Below, piece by piece: positions 1 to 14,100 of a DNA stretch of 64,000 nt. Source of the stretch: Halocaridina rubra (taxonomy: Eukaryota; Arthropoda; Malacostraca; Decapoda; Atyidae); assembly GCA_037179515.1 (NCBI GenBank), contig JAXCGZ010015115.1, positions 1 through 64,000 on the forward strand, given 5' to 3'. Made by a program: the position numbers and the translations under genes. Numbering within the stretch: the stretch's first letter is position 1; each line of letters opens with the position of its first letter. The notes beneath the pieces were generated by a model. The model did not search any database. It had not been told where the DNA came from and saw only the letters and a list, made by a program, of their open reading frames with translations.

Positions 1-1388
<1,388 letters not shown>

Positions 1389-1390
1389 TA

Positions 1391-2398
<1,008 letters not shown>

Positions 2399-2737
2399 TA
2401 TAATGATTGGCATCATTGTTCTGCATCAAAAAATTTGTCCTTGTATGTATATATTGTAAAATATATGCGCAGGAAAGAATATGTTTCATGTATAGAAATT
2501 TCACAGGTAAAGGGTTAATAGTGACACATAATGGCAACCAGCAACTTTATGCTTTGCAGTGGGGGGTGGCAAAAAATGACCCCACTCATATGCTTTGTGT
2601 TGAAAGAGGTGACCAAGGGAAAAGGGGGACAATGGGCTGAGATTCCCATCATACCTAAAAAATTTTATCCCTGGGCTTATTGCATGTTGTATACAAATAA
2701 TAAAAATAACTTTAGTAATAATAAGAAATGTTTCCAG

Positions 2738-4817
2738 GGTAATGGAGAACTGCCCAACCATCCTCCAGCAACAACAGCTTTGCATATTGCAGCATTAAAT
2801 GGATTTTGCCTCCTCATGTGTCTCCTGTCTCCATCTTCTGTTTTTACCATGGCTAATAAGTATGTCCATTTATGTATTTTGGTATCAAATTTTTTGATAA
2901 TACTAACCTAATTTGTGCAATTTTAAGAATTTACAAGTTTTTATATGTAATATAATAATACAAGTACCCTATATCTCCTATTTAATATACTGCTAGATAT
3001 GCTGTGTATGTTTCTTGGTTCATCATAGATATTTTAAGTATATTTATGTACAGTGTTACCCCGGTTATTCGCGCTTCTTGGTTCGCGTTCTCACTCTATT
3101 GCGGTTTTTTTTTTATAAATTATTATTTTATTTTATGGGTATACGCAAAAATATTAAAATATTGAGAGAAAAAATTCAGTATTTTCATTTTTTTATTGAG
3201 ATTTACGTTGCGTACTGTTATTTATAATGTAAAGGGTGTTTTTTTAACAGTGCAGGGAGGGTTTATACAGTTCGTAAACGAAAAAATAACTGTAAATGAG
3301 TGTGTGTCACGTCATCACCACCTCATTCATCGTAATTTTATCTATCACTTTCTTAAAAATTTACGTTGCTTGCTGTTATTTATAATGTAAAGGGTGTTTT
3401 TTTAACAGTGCAGGGAGGGTGTATACAGTACGTATACGAAAAAATAATTGTAAATGAGTATGTATGTCACGTCATTATCACCTCATTCACCGTAATTTTA
3501 TCTATCACTTTCATAAAAATTTACGTTGCTTGCTGTTATTTATAATGTAAAGGGTGTTTTTTTAACAGTGTAGGGAGGGTTTATACAGTACGTAAACGAA
3601 AAAATAATTGTAAATGAGTATGTATGTCACGTCATTATCACCTCATTCACCGTAATTTTATCTATCACTTCCATAAAAATTTACATTGCTTGCTGTTATT
3701 TATAATGTAAAGGGTGTTTTTCTAGCAGTGCAGGGAGGGTTTATATAGTACGTAAACGAAAAAATAATTGTAAATGAGTATGTATTTCACGTCATTATCA
3801 CCTCATTCACCGTAATTTTATCTATCACTTTCATAAAAATTTACATTGCTTGCTGTTATTTATAATGTAAAGGGTGTTTTTTTAACAGTGCAGGGAGGGT
3901 TTATACAGTACGTAAACAAAAAAAATAATTGTAAATGAGTATGTATGTCACGTCATTATCACCTCATTCACCGTAATTTTATCTATCACTTTCATAAAAA
4001 TTTACGTTGCTTGCTGTTATTTATAATGTAAAGGGTGTTTTTTAACAGTGCAGGGAGGGTTTATACAGTACGTAAACGAAAAAAATAATTGTAAATGAGT
4101 ATGTATGTCACGTCATTATCACCTCATTCACCGTAATTTTATCTATCCCTCTCATAAAAATTTACGTTGCTTGCTATTATTTATAATGTAAAGGGTGTTT
4201 TTTTAACAGTGCAGGGAGGGTTTATACAGTACGTATACGAAAAAATAATTGTTAATGAGTATGTATTTTACGTCATTATCACCTCATTCACCGTAATTTT
4301 ATCTATCACTTTCATAAAAATTTACGTTGCTTGCTGTTATTTATAATGTAAAGGGTGTTTTTTTAACAGTGCAGGGAGGGTTTATACAGTACGTAAACAA
4401 AAAAAATAATTGTAAATGAGTATGTATGTCACGTCATTATCACCTCATTCACCGTAATTTTATCTATCACTTTCATAAAAATTTACGTTGCTTGCTGTTA
4501 TGTATAATGTAAAGGGTGTTTTTTAACAGTGCAGGGAGGGTTTATACAGTACGTAAACGAAAAAATAATTGTAAATGAGTATGTATGTCACGTCATTATC
4601 ACCTCATTCACCGTAATTTTATCTATCACTTTCATAAAAATTTACGTTGCTTGCTATTATTTATAATGTAAAGGGTGTTTTTTTAACAGTGCAGGGAGGG
4701 TTTATACAGTGTAAACGTAAAAATATATTAAAATATCTATGTACATATAGGCGGATTTCCTGGTTCGCGCCGGGTCCCGGAACCGAACTACCGCAATAAG
4801 TGAGGCAACACTGTATA

Positions 4818-4872
<55 letters not shown>

Positions 4873-7686
4873 CCTCGTAATATGTCAGCAGTACATATGC
4901 TATGTAGTTTTAGAAGTTCATAATTCAGATTTTAAAGCCTTTGTCAGTATATGCATGTATTAGTTCATTGTGTTGCCAGGGGGCCGACTGTGGTTCAGCA
5001 CTAATGGTGACATAAAATTGTTATTTTTTACTCCATTGTGATTCGGAGTAGTTGCATAGCAGGGGAGTAAAATTATGAGCTCATATGAACAATCATCTTA
5101 AAAGTCGACTGATTGGAAAGATTTTTCGTTTTCATGTACCTGCTTTATCTTCAAGGTCACATTTGGTTATTCTGAGACCCTTTGTCATTGCTTTGCATAT
5201 ATTACATTTTATTTGATTGTTCTGAAACCTGCCTCACTAAGTATTTTTAGCATATTTTTTTTTTCACTTTAAGTTTTAAATTGATACGCTACCTGTGTAC
5301 ACTACAGATTGGTTCGGGAAATGTACGATCTTTTGGGATGCAGCGATGTTGACTTGCGTATTCAAGCTGGAGAAGCTGTTGCCTTACTTTACGAGGCTGC
5401 GCGCTCACACGACGAGGATTACATGTGGAATCGAGAGGGGGAACTTTGTGCTGCTCTGAAAGGTTGGTGTAAATATATGCTTTCTCTGTCCTTTTCTTAT
5501 TCTCTATCATTCTCATATTTCTGCCTTGTCCTTAAGCTGCTACTGTGTTTTCTTGGTGTCTGGGCCTCATGAGGGCAGTTTTGTTTGCCCATCCTGTATC
5601 CGACCATCCATGAAAGAATGGCTTGGCTAGAAATTTACCTGCTTCTCGAGTCACAGTAGAGGATGAATTTTAATTTTTTTAGTTTTTTTGAAAGAAATGT
5701 AAATCTCTTGGCATTGTTGTTGCAACCCTATATCGAAAATGAATGTGATTTAATGTCAGATGCACCTGGTTTTAAGAATTGTGATAAAAAAAAACTTAGA
5801 AATTTAAAAAAAAACTTTGATAATTGAACTTTGGAAAATAAGAAAAAATTAAATCGTGCCAGTAAAAGACACTATAAGTATATAATAGAGGAGCCGTTAC
5901 ATAGGCTTATCCTCAAGGTACAAGTACAAATAAATTTTTTTCCTATTGGTACTACGCAGATGTATATGTATTGGTAGTTTTGTATTTTGGCTCACTGTCA
6001 AAATTTCTTTTATCTTAATCCACTTAAATGTGATATCTTTCCTGGGTTATAAGCATGAAGAACTTTTCTAGTTGGTTAAAAAACTTGCATTAAATAATTA
6101 ATACCTTTCCAAGGAAGACTGCTTATCAAAGTGTGTGAACCATATGTGTAGTACAGTGACTGGAGTCAAGATAAGGCCAGTAGACAAGTAATTCCTTCAA
6201 ATGCTAATTACTACTCTGTATATGTATTGAATTTCATTTTAAATTTTTGTTGAAATTACAGCATATATATTGCGGAAAATACTAACAATAAGTTTATGTT
6301 AGGTTTCTCCACCTCTTAGGAGCCTCTCTAGGGCTCATGAAGATTTAGGACCTGAAATTTTTATAGGTTGTAATGCTTAGGTTTGGTTAGATCAGATTTT
6401 TTTTTTTTTTTTATTAACTTGCTTATTATATTAGTATTTTGCATTAAGTCAGGTCTCAACTCCTCTGGAGCACTGCCTCTCATGGTTACCAAGAGTATTT
6501 TTCTCCTCATAGGGGTAGCCTTCCAATTTACCATTTTCTAAATTGCTGACACCTAATAATCTGAATTTACTATTTGTATACTACGCACAAATGATTGTAG
6601 GGGCTGATTTAAGTTAGGTGATTGATAGTTACATTGATTTGTATTCTGAGTCGGCAATTTGGAAATCAGCTAAGTGGAGTTGGCAAAATGGGAATCAGCT
6701 ATTTGGTACTAATGCCTTATAGGATGTGTTTGCCTCTTAGGGTTACCAAGAGTTTGTCATTAAGGCCATGATGATTACAACATCCCTTGCATTTTCAGAA
6801 TTAGCCACCGATTCTCATAAGTTCCGTGCCAAGAAAGATCGCAAACATCAGAGAGCTTCCTTCAGAGATGTTGTTCGGACTGTTGAAGAAGGAGAGCTGC
6901 CATGTGAAACTGTATCCGTGGGACCCCAGCATCAACGTCAAGAACTCCTCCTTGACACTTGGTCTTTGAAATGGCAGTATTCATCTCTTTGCCATGCATT
7001 AAATCTGGGTCTCAGTAATCATATCACATATAATATTGGGGTAAGTGTCCTTTCCTTGATGCATTTGTCAAATAATAATTCATTCTTGAATTTCAAGATA
7101 TGCAGCGTATATTAGTAATAAAGTGCTTCCCGAGATCAAAGTTGCTTCTATTTCTTCTAATCAGAATTTTTTGAGCAGTAAAGTGAAATTTTTGCTTTTT
7201 ATAATAGTCCAACAAAATTAATTTATGGATCTGGTAAAGAAATTTAACCTCGGAGTGCTCTAGGGTTGTTCATATTTACAGGGCAAATCACTTAACCTAA
7301 CCTATTATTTTATGGGGTTAATTAACTTTATATGGGTTCTAGGGCTACTCATGTTTACAAGATCCAAATTATTTATTTGAAACGAAGTGATACATATGAG
7401 TATAAGACTTAGAGAGTAATCTTATTCAAGAAGCAAATCTAAGAACTACCACATATTGTACATGAACCAGGATGTCAAATTATACCCCATCTCCCTTTTC
7501 ACTTCTCAGGTAAGAGAGATGTTTGAGCTGGGACCTCCACCACTGCACATGGATCGCAATATGGCATCACTAGCAAGACGTTCCCAGAAAAAACCTAACC
7601 GCGAATCCCCAGCGTGCAAGGCGCGTCACATGACTCGAAACAAAAACCGGGACAACAGAGCTGCAGCCAAAACATACGATGATTAA
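2738..7686 (+). CDS. IFRD1: IFRD1-type transcriptional co-regulator, C-terminal exons (partial)
   Basis: Four exons join in phase: 2738-2859, 5308-5462, 6799-7040 and 7510-7686 (stop TAA), giving 231 residues, about half the usual 430-450. All have AG acceptors and GT donors (GTATGT, GTTGGT, GTAAGT). The first encodes an armadillo-like helix segment (TTALHIAALNGFCLL). The second has LRIQAGEAVALLYEAAR, matching the conserved LRIAAGE..ALLFELAR block. The third has ELATDSHKFRAKKDRK, and the last carries the IFRD C-terminal FELGPP motif and a basic tail. The family are nuclear co-regulators that work with Sin3/HDAC complexes in differentiation and stress responses (established knowledge). The 5' exons are off-window or unrecognised upstream. 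The 2.4 kb intron between exons 2738-2859 and 5308-5462 holds a minisatellite MITE. Animals with one IFRD gene cannot be assigned to IFRD1 versus IFRD2, so the symbol is by convention. Confidence 0.88.
3051..4813. mobile_element. Foldback/MITE family 2, copy with internal minisatellite
   Basis: The left end CAGTGTTACCCCGG and right end (reverse complement CAGTGTTGCCTCAC) are flanked by TA at 3049-3050 and 4814-4815. Inside the termini are TTCTTGGTTCGCG on the left and TCCTGGTTCGCGCC on the right. The interior is an array of 160-bp units. The copy at 38017-38358 has the same ends and a single unit, so the array arose by amplification inside one element. It lies in an IFRD1 intron and encodes nothing. 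Confidence 0.88.
3202..4712. repeat. Minisatellite, 160-bp period, about 9.4 copies
   Basis: Unit starts (TTACGTTGCTTGCTG or close variants) are at 3202, 3361, 3521, 3681, 3841, 4002, 4162, 4322, 4483 and 4642, so the period is 159-161 bp. Each unit contains AAAGGGTGTTTTT, GCAGGGAGGGTTTATAC and CGTCATTATCACCTCATTC. Units differ by only a few substitutions and one-base indels in A/T runs, implying recent amplification or homogenisation. Confidence 0.96.
4822..4867. repeat. (TA)n microsatellite
   Basis: A short TA tract directly abuts the right terminus of the family 2 element. Confidence 0.95.
5525..5605 (+). mobile_element. LINE 3'-tail-like fragment
   Basis: The blocks TTTCTTGGTGTCTGGGCC and TGAGGGCAG followed by GCCCATCCTG resemble the 3' tails of the LINEs at 59204-60813 (minus) and 40840-41012. 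It is a short, degenerate piece in an IFRD1 intron. Confidence 0.45.
5606..6798. other. IFRD1 intron, no further feature seen
   Basis: AT-rich intron with a T-tract near 6400. No repeat family was identified with confidence. Confidence 0.5.
7235..7385. repeat. Short interspersed repeat, also in a TTK intron
   Basis: GTGCTCTAGGGTTGTTCATA, GGCAAATCA followed by TAACCTAAC, and a GTT(A/C)CTC-like block recur in the same order at about 17370-17485 (GATGCTCTAGAGTTAATTAT, GGCAAATCATCTAACCTAAC). It is a degenerate dispersed repeat of unknown class. Confidence 0.5.
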
Positions 7687-8052
7687 ATACTTTACTGCTC
7701 TCATTTCAATTCTCAAATTGGGCTGTTTCTGCAGTAGATACGAGAGGATTTCTGTTTGATATTGTTAACTAGTGTATATAATTCTGCAAAAAACAAATGG
7801 CTTTGTATATGGCTGTTTTTCCATGCTTTAAAAATTAACATACTAGATATTTTTTAATCTATATTATTTATTGGCTTTTATTTTATTAGATTTTACGCCC
7901 AATGAATTTGTTTCACTGAGAATGTTAGAACTTTTGGCACTGTTGTAGATATTATGTACAGTGTGTTTATTTACTTATAAATATAAACTCATTTGTAGCC
8001 ATGTCCCTGTGTAATGTTTTAGGTGCTTTAGTTAATTTGTCATTTTTTAGTA

Positions 8053-8058
8053 AATAAA
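8053..8058 (+). terminator. IFRD1 polyadenylation signal (AATAAA)
   Basis: A canonical AATAAA lies 367 bp after the IFRD1 stop, with a GT-containing stretch (GATTGTCTGTG) about 30 bp further on. A second AATAAA at 8686-8691 is an alternative. Confidence 0.55.
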
Positions 8059-8089
8059 ACTTGGCACTGAGAGAGCAAATGCAAAATGA

Positions 8090-11000
8090 TTGTCTGTGAA
8101 GTTACACCATTGAGTGGGTTTTTCTCCAATTTGCAGATAAAAGCAGAACATGAATATCTCATAATGTATATTCAGTGACGACTTCACGAACAATCCGATT
8201 GCACATCTCTTCAGACATCCTACGGTTTGATAGTCTTCATTATAAATCGTAATTTTGAATCATTAAGAGTTTAATGGATGTTAATTGGTTGAAATTTATG
8301 GTATGTATGTGTGCTTGCTTTCATTAAAAAAAGGGGTAAAAGCTTATTTGTGGAGGTATTCATTTGTTAATTGCAAGTGCCATTTTTCATTTGTTGCATG
8401 TGAGTGCTAAGGGCTGAATGATTATAAATTTTTGAAAATGTCGTTATTTTTCATCATTAGCTGGATAGTGTGTTTAGCCGGTTTTACGTATTAAATCTCC
8501 TTCCAATCATGAACCTTAAAACAATGACATTGAATTTGATTGAAGTATTATTCTATCCAAAATTCCAATGTTATCTGTATTAATCCCTCAGTTGGGTTTA
8601 GCTGTACACTTTCTTAACTATTTATATTGTAATGACTCCAACTGATATCATTGGTATGCCCATTAAGGCTCTGTCTTTTTACTAGAATAAAATACGGCTT
8701 TTAAATAATGAAAAAAAGGTTATGAGAGCAATTATTTTATGGATGTATTGTAATATAGCTTACTTCACTGTACAGTATTGTAACACTTTGTATAGTTCTA
8801 TTAAGGTATTAATTTTAACTCATGTTTATTTTAGTTATGGACCACTTATATGTATACTTTATTTTTATTATTTTATTGTAAGCCTTCTAACTTATTGAGT
8901 TATCTTTTATAGTGCCTCCCACATCGGCAAATGATTGAAGTATCACAGTACTTGCATTTATGACCTTTCTGTGATCATATTTTTTATTTATTCAATTACT
9001 TTGGAAAATGTTTGTAATAAATTCTTAAAATACAAATTTATGTTTAAAGGTTCATGAAAAGTACTTCACTCAGGTTTGGAGATAATGCAGCGCTGGTGTA
9101 GTTTTGGTTTCATATTTCTTTCACAAAATGGCTGGTTTCGAACTTATGTTAATCATGTTAAGTATATGTACTATTAATACCCCGACCATTAAAAAATGTG
9201 CTTGATATAAGGAATATTATTAAAGACATTCATTCTGTAATATAAATTAAGCAACAGACTTGGATTTTTCTTTTACCTACTCCACCCTCTTGCCCTGAAC
9301 CTGGTGGTTGGGACAAGGGTTCTCCCCTCCACAAATAGCCTACATGTCATAAGCAACTAAAGTTGGTGCCATTTATAGAGAGACTGGAAGAATCCCGTCT
9401 TCATACTTATGCTTCTACAAGGAGGTAACTCATACACACGTCCCGTTTATAGTGGGGATTATCACTATAAACTTGGAATATTGAAAGACTAGCAGTGGAA
9501 TTATATAACATCAATATTATTGGTAATTGCTGGTTGCTTTCATAACTGACATGGTCTATTGTACTAGTTAACAAATTATCTCTATACCAATGTCTTCTTA
9601 GGATATGGAGAAGTCAACAACCATTAAATTCTTTTTTAATCTGATACTGAAAAAACATGTATGAAATGTAAGCAATATACGGATATTCATACACACTTGA
9701 AAAGGTGTTACTGATAGCAAGTTATCCACAAACATACTACCTATGAAGTTTCAAGTATGTAAGAACTCTTTCTGAAGTGGCAAAAACCTCTCTTGGGTAT
9801 TTACGCACTTAGAATCTTTACTTGCAAGAATTTAAATTGAGAAATCTATTAGATTATGTACTATAAAACAATGCAATGAAGATAGGATTATACATATGTG
9901 CAAAATGGCAACAGTATTTGCAATATTGTATGCATACAATCAAAAAGCCATGAATAAAATATGGATAGGACCAAACCAAGGACTCATGAAAAATTTTAAT
10001 TACCTATATGGATACCATAACTTTTATGAAGAACTAACCTATCAAAGATAAGTTATAAATACTAAATCCCATGGATGACACCCACGGACTACGCTTTTCA
10101 AACGAACCCAGCCTCAAGCTGACAATCGTGCAAAGTAAATGTCAAATGTATATATGGTGATTAGTATGATATGAAAACGCTGACAAGCTAAGTAGCCACC
10201 AGAAGGAAAATAGATGTCAGCCCTAGATACTACTAGTCTTACTAGAACTTATTGAGCCTCTGCTTAGATTACATTTGTCAATGAAAATTAATATGCTCTC
10301 AACTTCATTGTTTCACTGTTCAAAACTCAAGTCAACAACATATACAGGCATTATGATTAATGAGATTAGAAATATGAAATTTATAGTATAATAAACTAAA
10401 AATCAAATAAAAGACTACACTTGATGCTAAAGATATAACTTTATAAGATAAATACAGACACGAGCAAATACAAATTTATATAATATATAATATTTAAACT
10501 AAGTGTCCGCATGAAATACTGGGGTTCAGTATATTCTATATTCTTTTTCCTACCGAATAGAGCTGTAGAAGCAGCTACCAACATACTAACTTATATCCAG
10601 AACAAATACTTTTGCTCTTCACACTCAATTACACCCCGATATGAATATTAGACAAACCTCTGAAGCAGAAAAATATATATGTTTTGTCTAAAATATCCCT
10701 CATAATCTCCCCATCACTGCTAAAATGATCAATTAATACCGGATATTTAAAGACTGATATAAATCCATAATACTTCATGTTTCTGAAACAGATTTACTTG
10801 CACATTCTCACAATGTTACCATTTAAATAATAATAATAATAATAAAAAAAAAAGTACAATACAAAAAAAACATACTGATGTAGTCTCAAAACAATATTGA
10901 TGGACCATAAGGAGTGTGATCTGTTGAGCATTTCTACGCAAATATAAATCTTTGGAAAAGTATATTGCAATGGGGAACATCTAAACATGTTGGGTGAGAA

Positions 11001-11188
11001 AAATAAGAGATTGACATAAAAAGTGTTCAAGTTTACACTTATTAACTGATGATATCCTCAACTATTTTATGTTCATGTATGCTTACGTTACATTACATAA
11101 AGCTTTTTCAATTTGGATATACAATCACTATCAATAGAAAAATACCAAATATGTTGAATATTTAGTTACATGGAGCCTTCCTCCATAT
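8090..11188. other. Intergenic region between convergent IFRD1 and TTK
   Basis: No supported exon, RNA gene or clear mobile element was found. The lower-coordinate part may be extended IFRD1 3' UTR and the upper part TTK 3' UTR. A short AAT-triplet run is present near 10828-10846. Confidence 0.5.
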
Positions 11189-14100
11189 TCAGTTTTCACT
11201 TAGGGAGCTTGCGGTGGGTTTCAACTGCTGAATCATCTGCAAGAATTTGTTAAAAATGTGTTATTATATTATCAAAACACTATCGACCACAGAAAATAAA
11301 AATTTCGTATGGCATACAATACATATAACATAGGATGCTGTATCATTTTCCCACAGAGAAAACAATTCTGGGAGGTACACAACTTCATATATTACGATAT
11401 GTCAAAAAGTAATTAAAGTAATAATCCTTAAAAGATGAGGAGAGAAAGGCTTAATCTTATTCATTCTTTAAAATAGTAATGTATCTGAATGTGAACCTTT
11501 AAGTTAATATAAAAGATGTGAAAGAACTAATAATTATTATCATGTTCATCATAGACAAATATACTGTTCTCTTTATTTACTAATTTATAGTACTCTGGTA
11601 TAATTGATACACAGGGTAAGAAATAGATGGGATAGACTTGAAAGATAGATGATGGTAACGGAAAAAATTCCACCTGCATACTCCAAGTGTTAAGGAAAAA
11701 AGTAACTGTGACGAATATTTTTGGTGGATAAAAAATAAGTGTGAAGTTGAACTCAGTATTGTCTGCATTACGTAGGAAGCAATTACAAACAGGAAACTCG
11801 ATATTCCTGCATTCCTATATACACATTCTTGCCACAATACAGTTTTTATGAAGACAAGCACAGTATGTTGTTGTTCCTTAAGCTGCCTGGCCAAACAGCC
11901 TTGATTCTCTAAGGAAGGCCATTGCCGATCCTAAGCTTTTCCACAGAGTTTTCTAAGAGCAAGTTGTGTTGTTGGGGTATGTGCTTGTAAGCAGTAAATC
12001 AGGCTCCATCTACTGTTTACCTGTAATTGCAACCACTAGTTTTGGCAGGATAGGACATCACATTGGGAAAAAAGGTTAATAAAGTACAAGAAACTTTCAG
12101 ATAATATGCAAAATAAAAGTCAGCAAGAAATAGACCATATTACTGCGTAATTTAAAAATTTTTTTGGCCTTTCTGAAAAGATGTGAAGTTGAGAGAGAGC
12201 ACTATGAATGAGAAGCAACTTTTAAAATTAAGCTAAAATTATTTGTTGCTTTCACCAACGAAAATGAAATAACTGTTGCGTCATCTTAACATGAAAGATC
12301 AGAACTAAGATAAAGCATACACAAATACACTGTCTGCCTCTGCAAAGTAAAATGAGTATGCCTATGTTAACAACTGGCTAAGAGCTAATGAGCCTCCTCA
12401 AGCTCAAGGAAAAATGTAGGGATAAGTCTGACAGGCCTATTGATTTTAACCTATAGAAACAGAGGTCACGTATTAAAACAGTTATAGTTGATGATCAAGA
12501 AAAAAAAAACACACACACGAAAAGTGGCTATTGTTGGTGGATCATGCAAATACAATGATGAAAACTGGCAGTTATGAGTCCATACAAATACGTTTTAGAT
12601 TTTATGTAAAAAATAAAATAAATAAATACTCATAATTAATAGGTAAGTTAGGTAAGAAACAAGAAAGCCATACAATCACTTACCGATGGAATTCTATTAA
12701 GACTATTAGGTGTCAGCTGTGCTAGCAGCTCATCTATGACAGACTTGACATGGGGCATTTTTTCAGGGGTAGAATTATTACTAGTATTTGTGTTCTCTGT
12801 TAAGTAAGGGTGCTCAAGTAACTGCTTGATACTGGGCCTCTTTCGAGGATCAAACTGGAGGCACTTCTTCAATACATCCAGTAATTGTTTGTCGTCTATG
12901 TCTGGAAAAGGTATTTCATGATTTGGATTGGATATGGCTGCCAATTTTCGCAAGGGAACGACAATATCTTGGAAGGGAGTCTTGCCATACACAAGGCTGT
13001 ACAATATACAGCCTAATGACCAAACATCACTTTTCACACCAATCTGCAAAGAACAACACAAAATATTCTAGAATCCACACCATAAACAAGCTTTATCTTA
13101 CCTCACCTATGCAATAAGATAGTTCTAAGACAAAGGAGTCAAAGCATAATCAGTACTAATGTTATACATTACGTCATTACTGAATATCTTACCTTAATAG
13201 AAACTTTATCTGCGGCTGCAGCTGACAAATTATTTACCAAAGGGCCCGTTTTTACATCCATCAAAGATTCAGGACTCATGTAGTTGAATGTTCCAGCCTG
13301 AAAGACTCAAAATGTTATACATCATTCTCTCTCTCTCTCTCTCTCGAGAGAGAGAGAGAAATGTAAGTCACAGGTATAAAAAGTCACTGAAAGTTTAGGA
13401 CACATTCTATTATAAATTTCTAATACTAACTAATATAATGTAGGGCTATTTAACTGTGTACTGGGCAACATATTCTGATTTATATTTTACTTATTATACC
13501 TTATTGGTTAATGCAACATTTTGTACATCTCTTCCCTAAATTTCAGCCTTCAGAGCACTTTTTCCAGGGTGGTCTGATCCATAGAAATTGATAGCTTTAT
13601 TCTAACTGAATTCACTATTAATTTATCACGGGTTTCCAATAATAAGATAAATTACTCATTAATCTAAATTCATAGAAATAAGCTCTATGCAATTGTGGTG
13701 ACTGGAACAAATCCACTAAATTACGGGATACTGTAAACCAATTCTTTGAGCTTATTTCTTACAAATTTATTGAGAACATATCCACCGACATAACGTGCTT
13801 TGGGGCTGGCTTGGAGAATTAAGCATTGCGCAGTATATAGTTTGACAATGACCACAGTGGTTACAGCACTCAACTCTGGAAGTGACAGACCCACATATGA
13901 GTACATTATGCAGGGAAGTGACGTTAGGAAGAGCATCAAACCTTAATTCCAAAGCTTTAACGTGTCTGCATCCACCTCATTAATGGGGATTATTGGTGAA
14001 ACATAAAATGGCAAACAAACAAAAATAGCACAGGGCTTAATAGAGGAAGGCGAGGGATATCTGGCACCATGCGGAATTTAAACTCAAATTCTTCTGAAAA

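Noticed and set aside
3202..4712. CRISPR-like array
   Set aside because: The unit is a continuous 160-bp tandem repeat with no unique spacers, inside a eukaryotic MITE.
11580..11894. 104-codon minus-strand frame inside the last TTK intron
   Set aside because: No family resemblance, and it starts within a dispersed repeat; probably chance.
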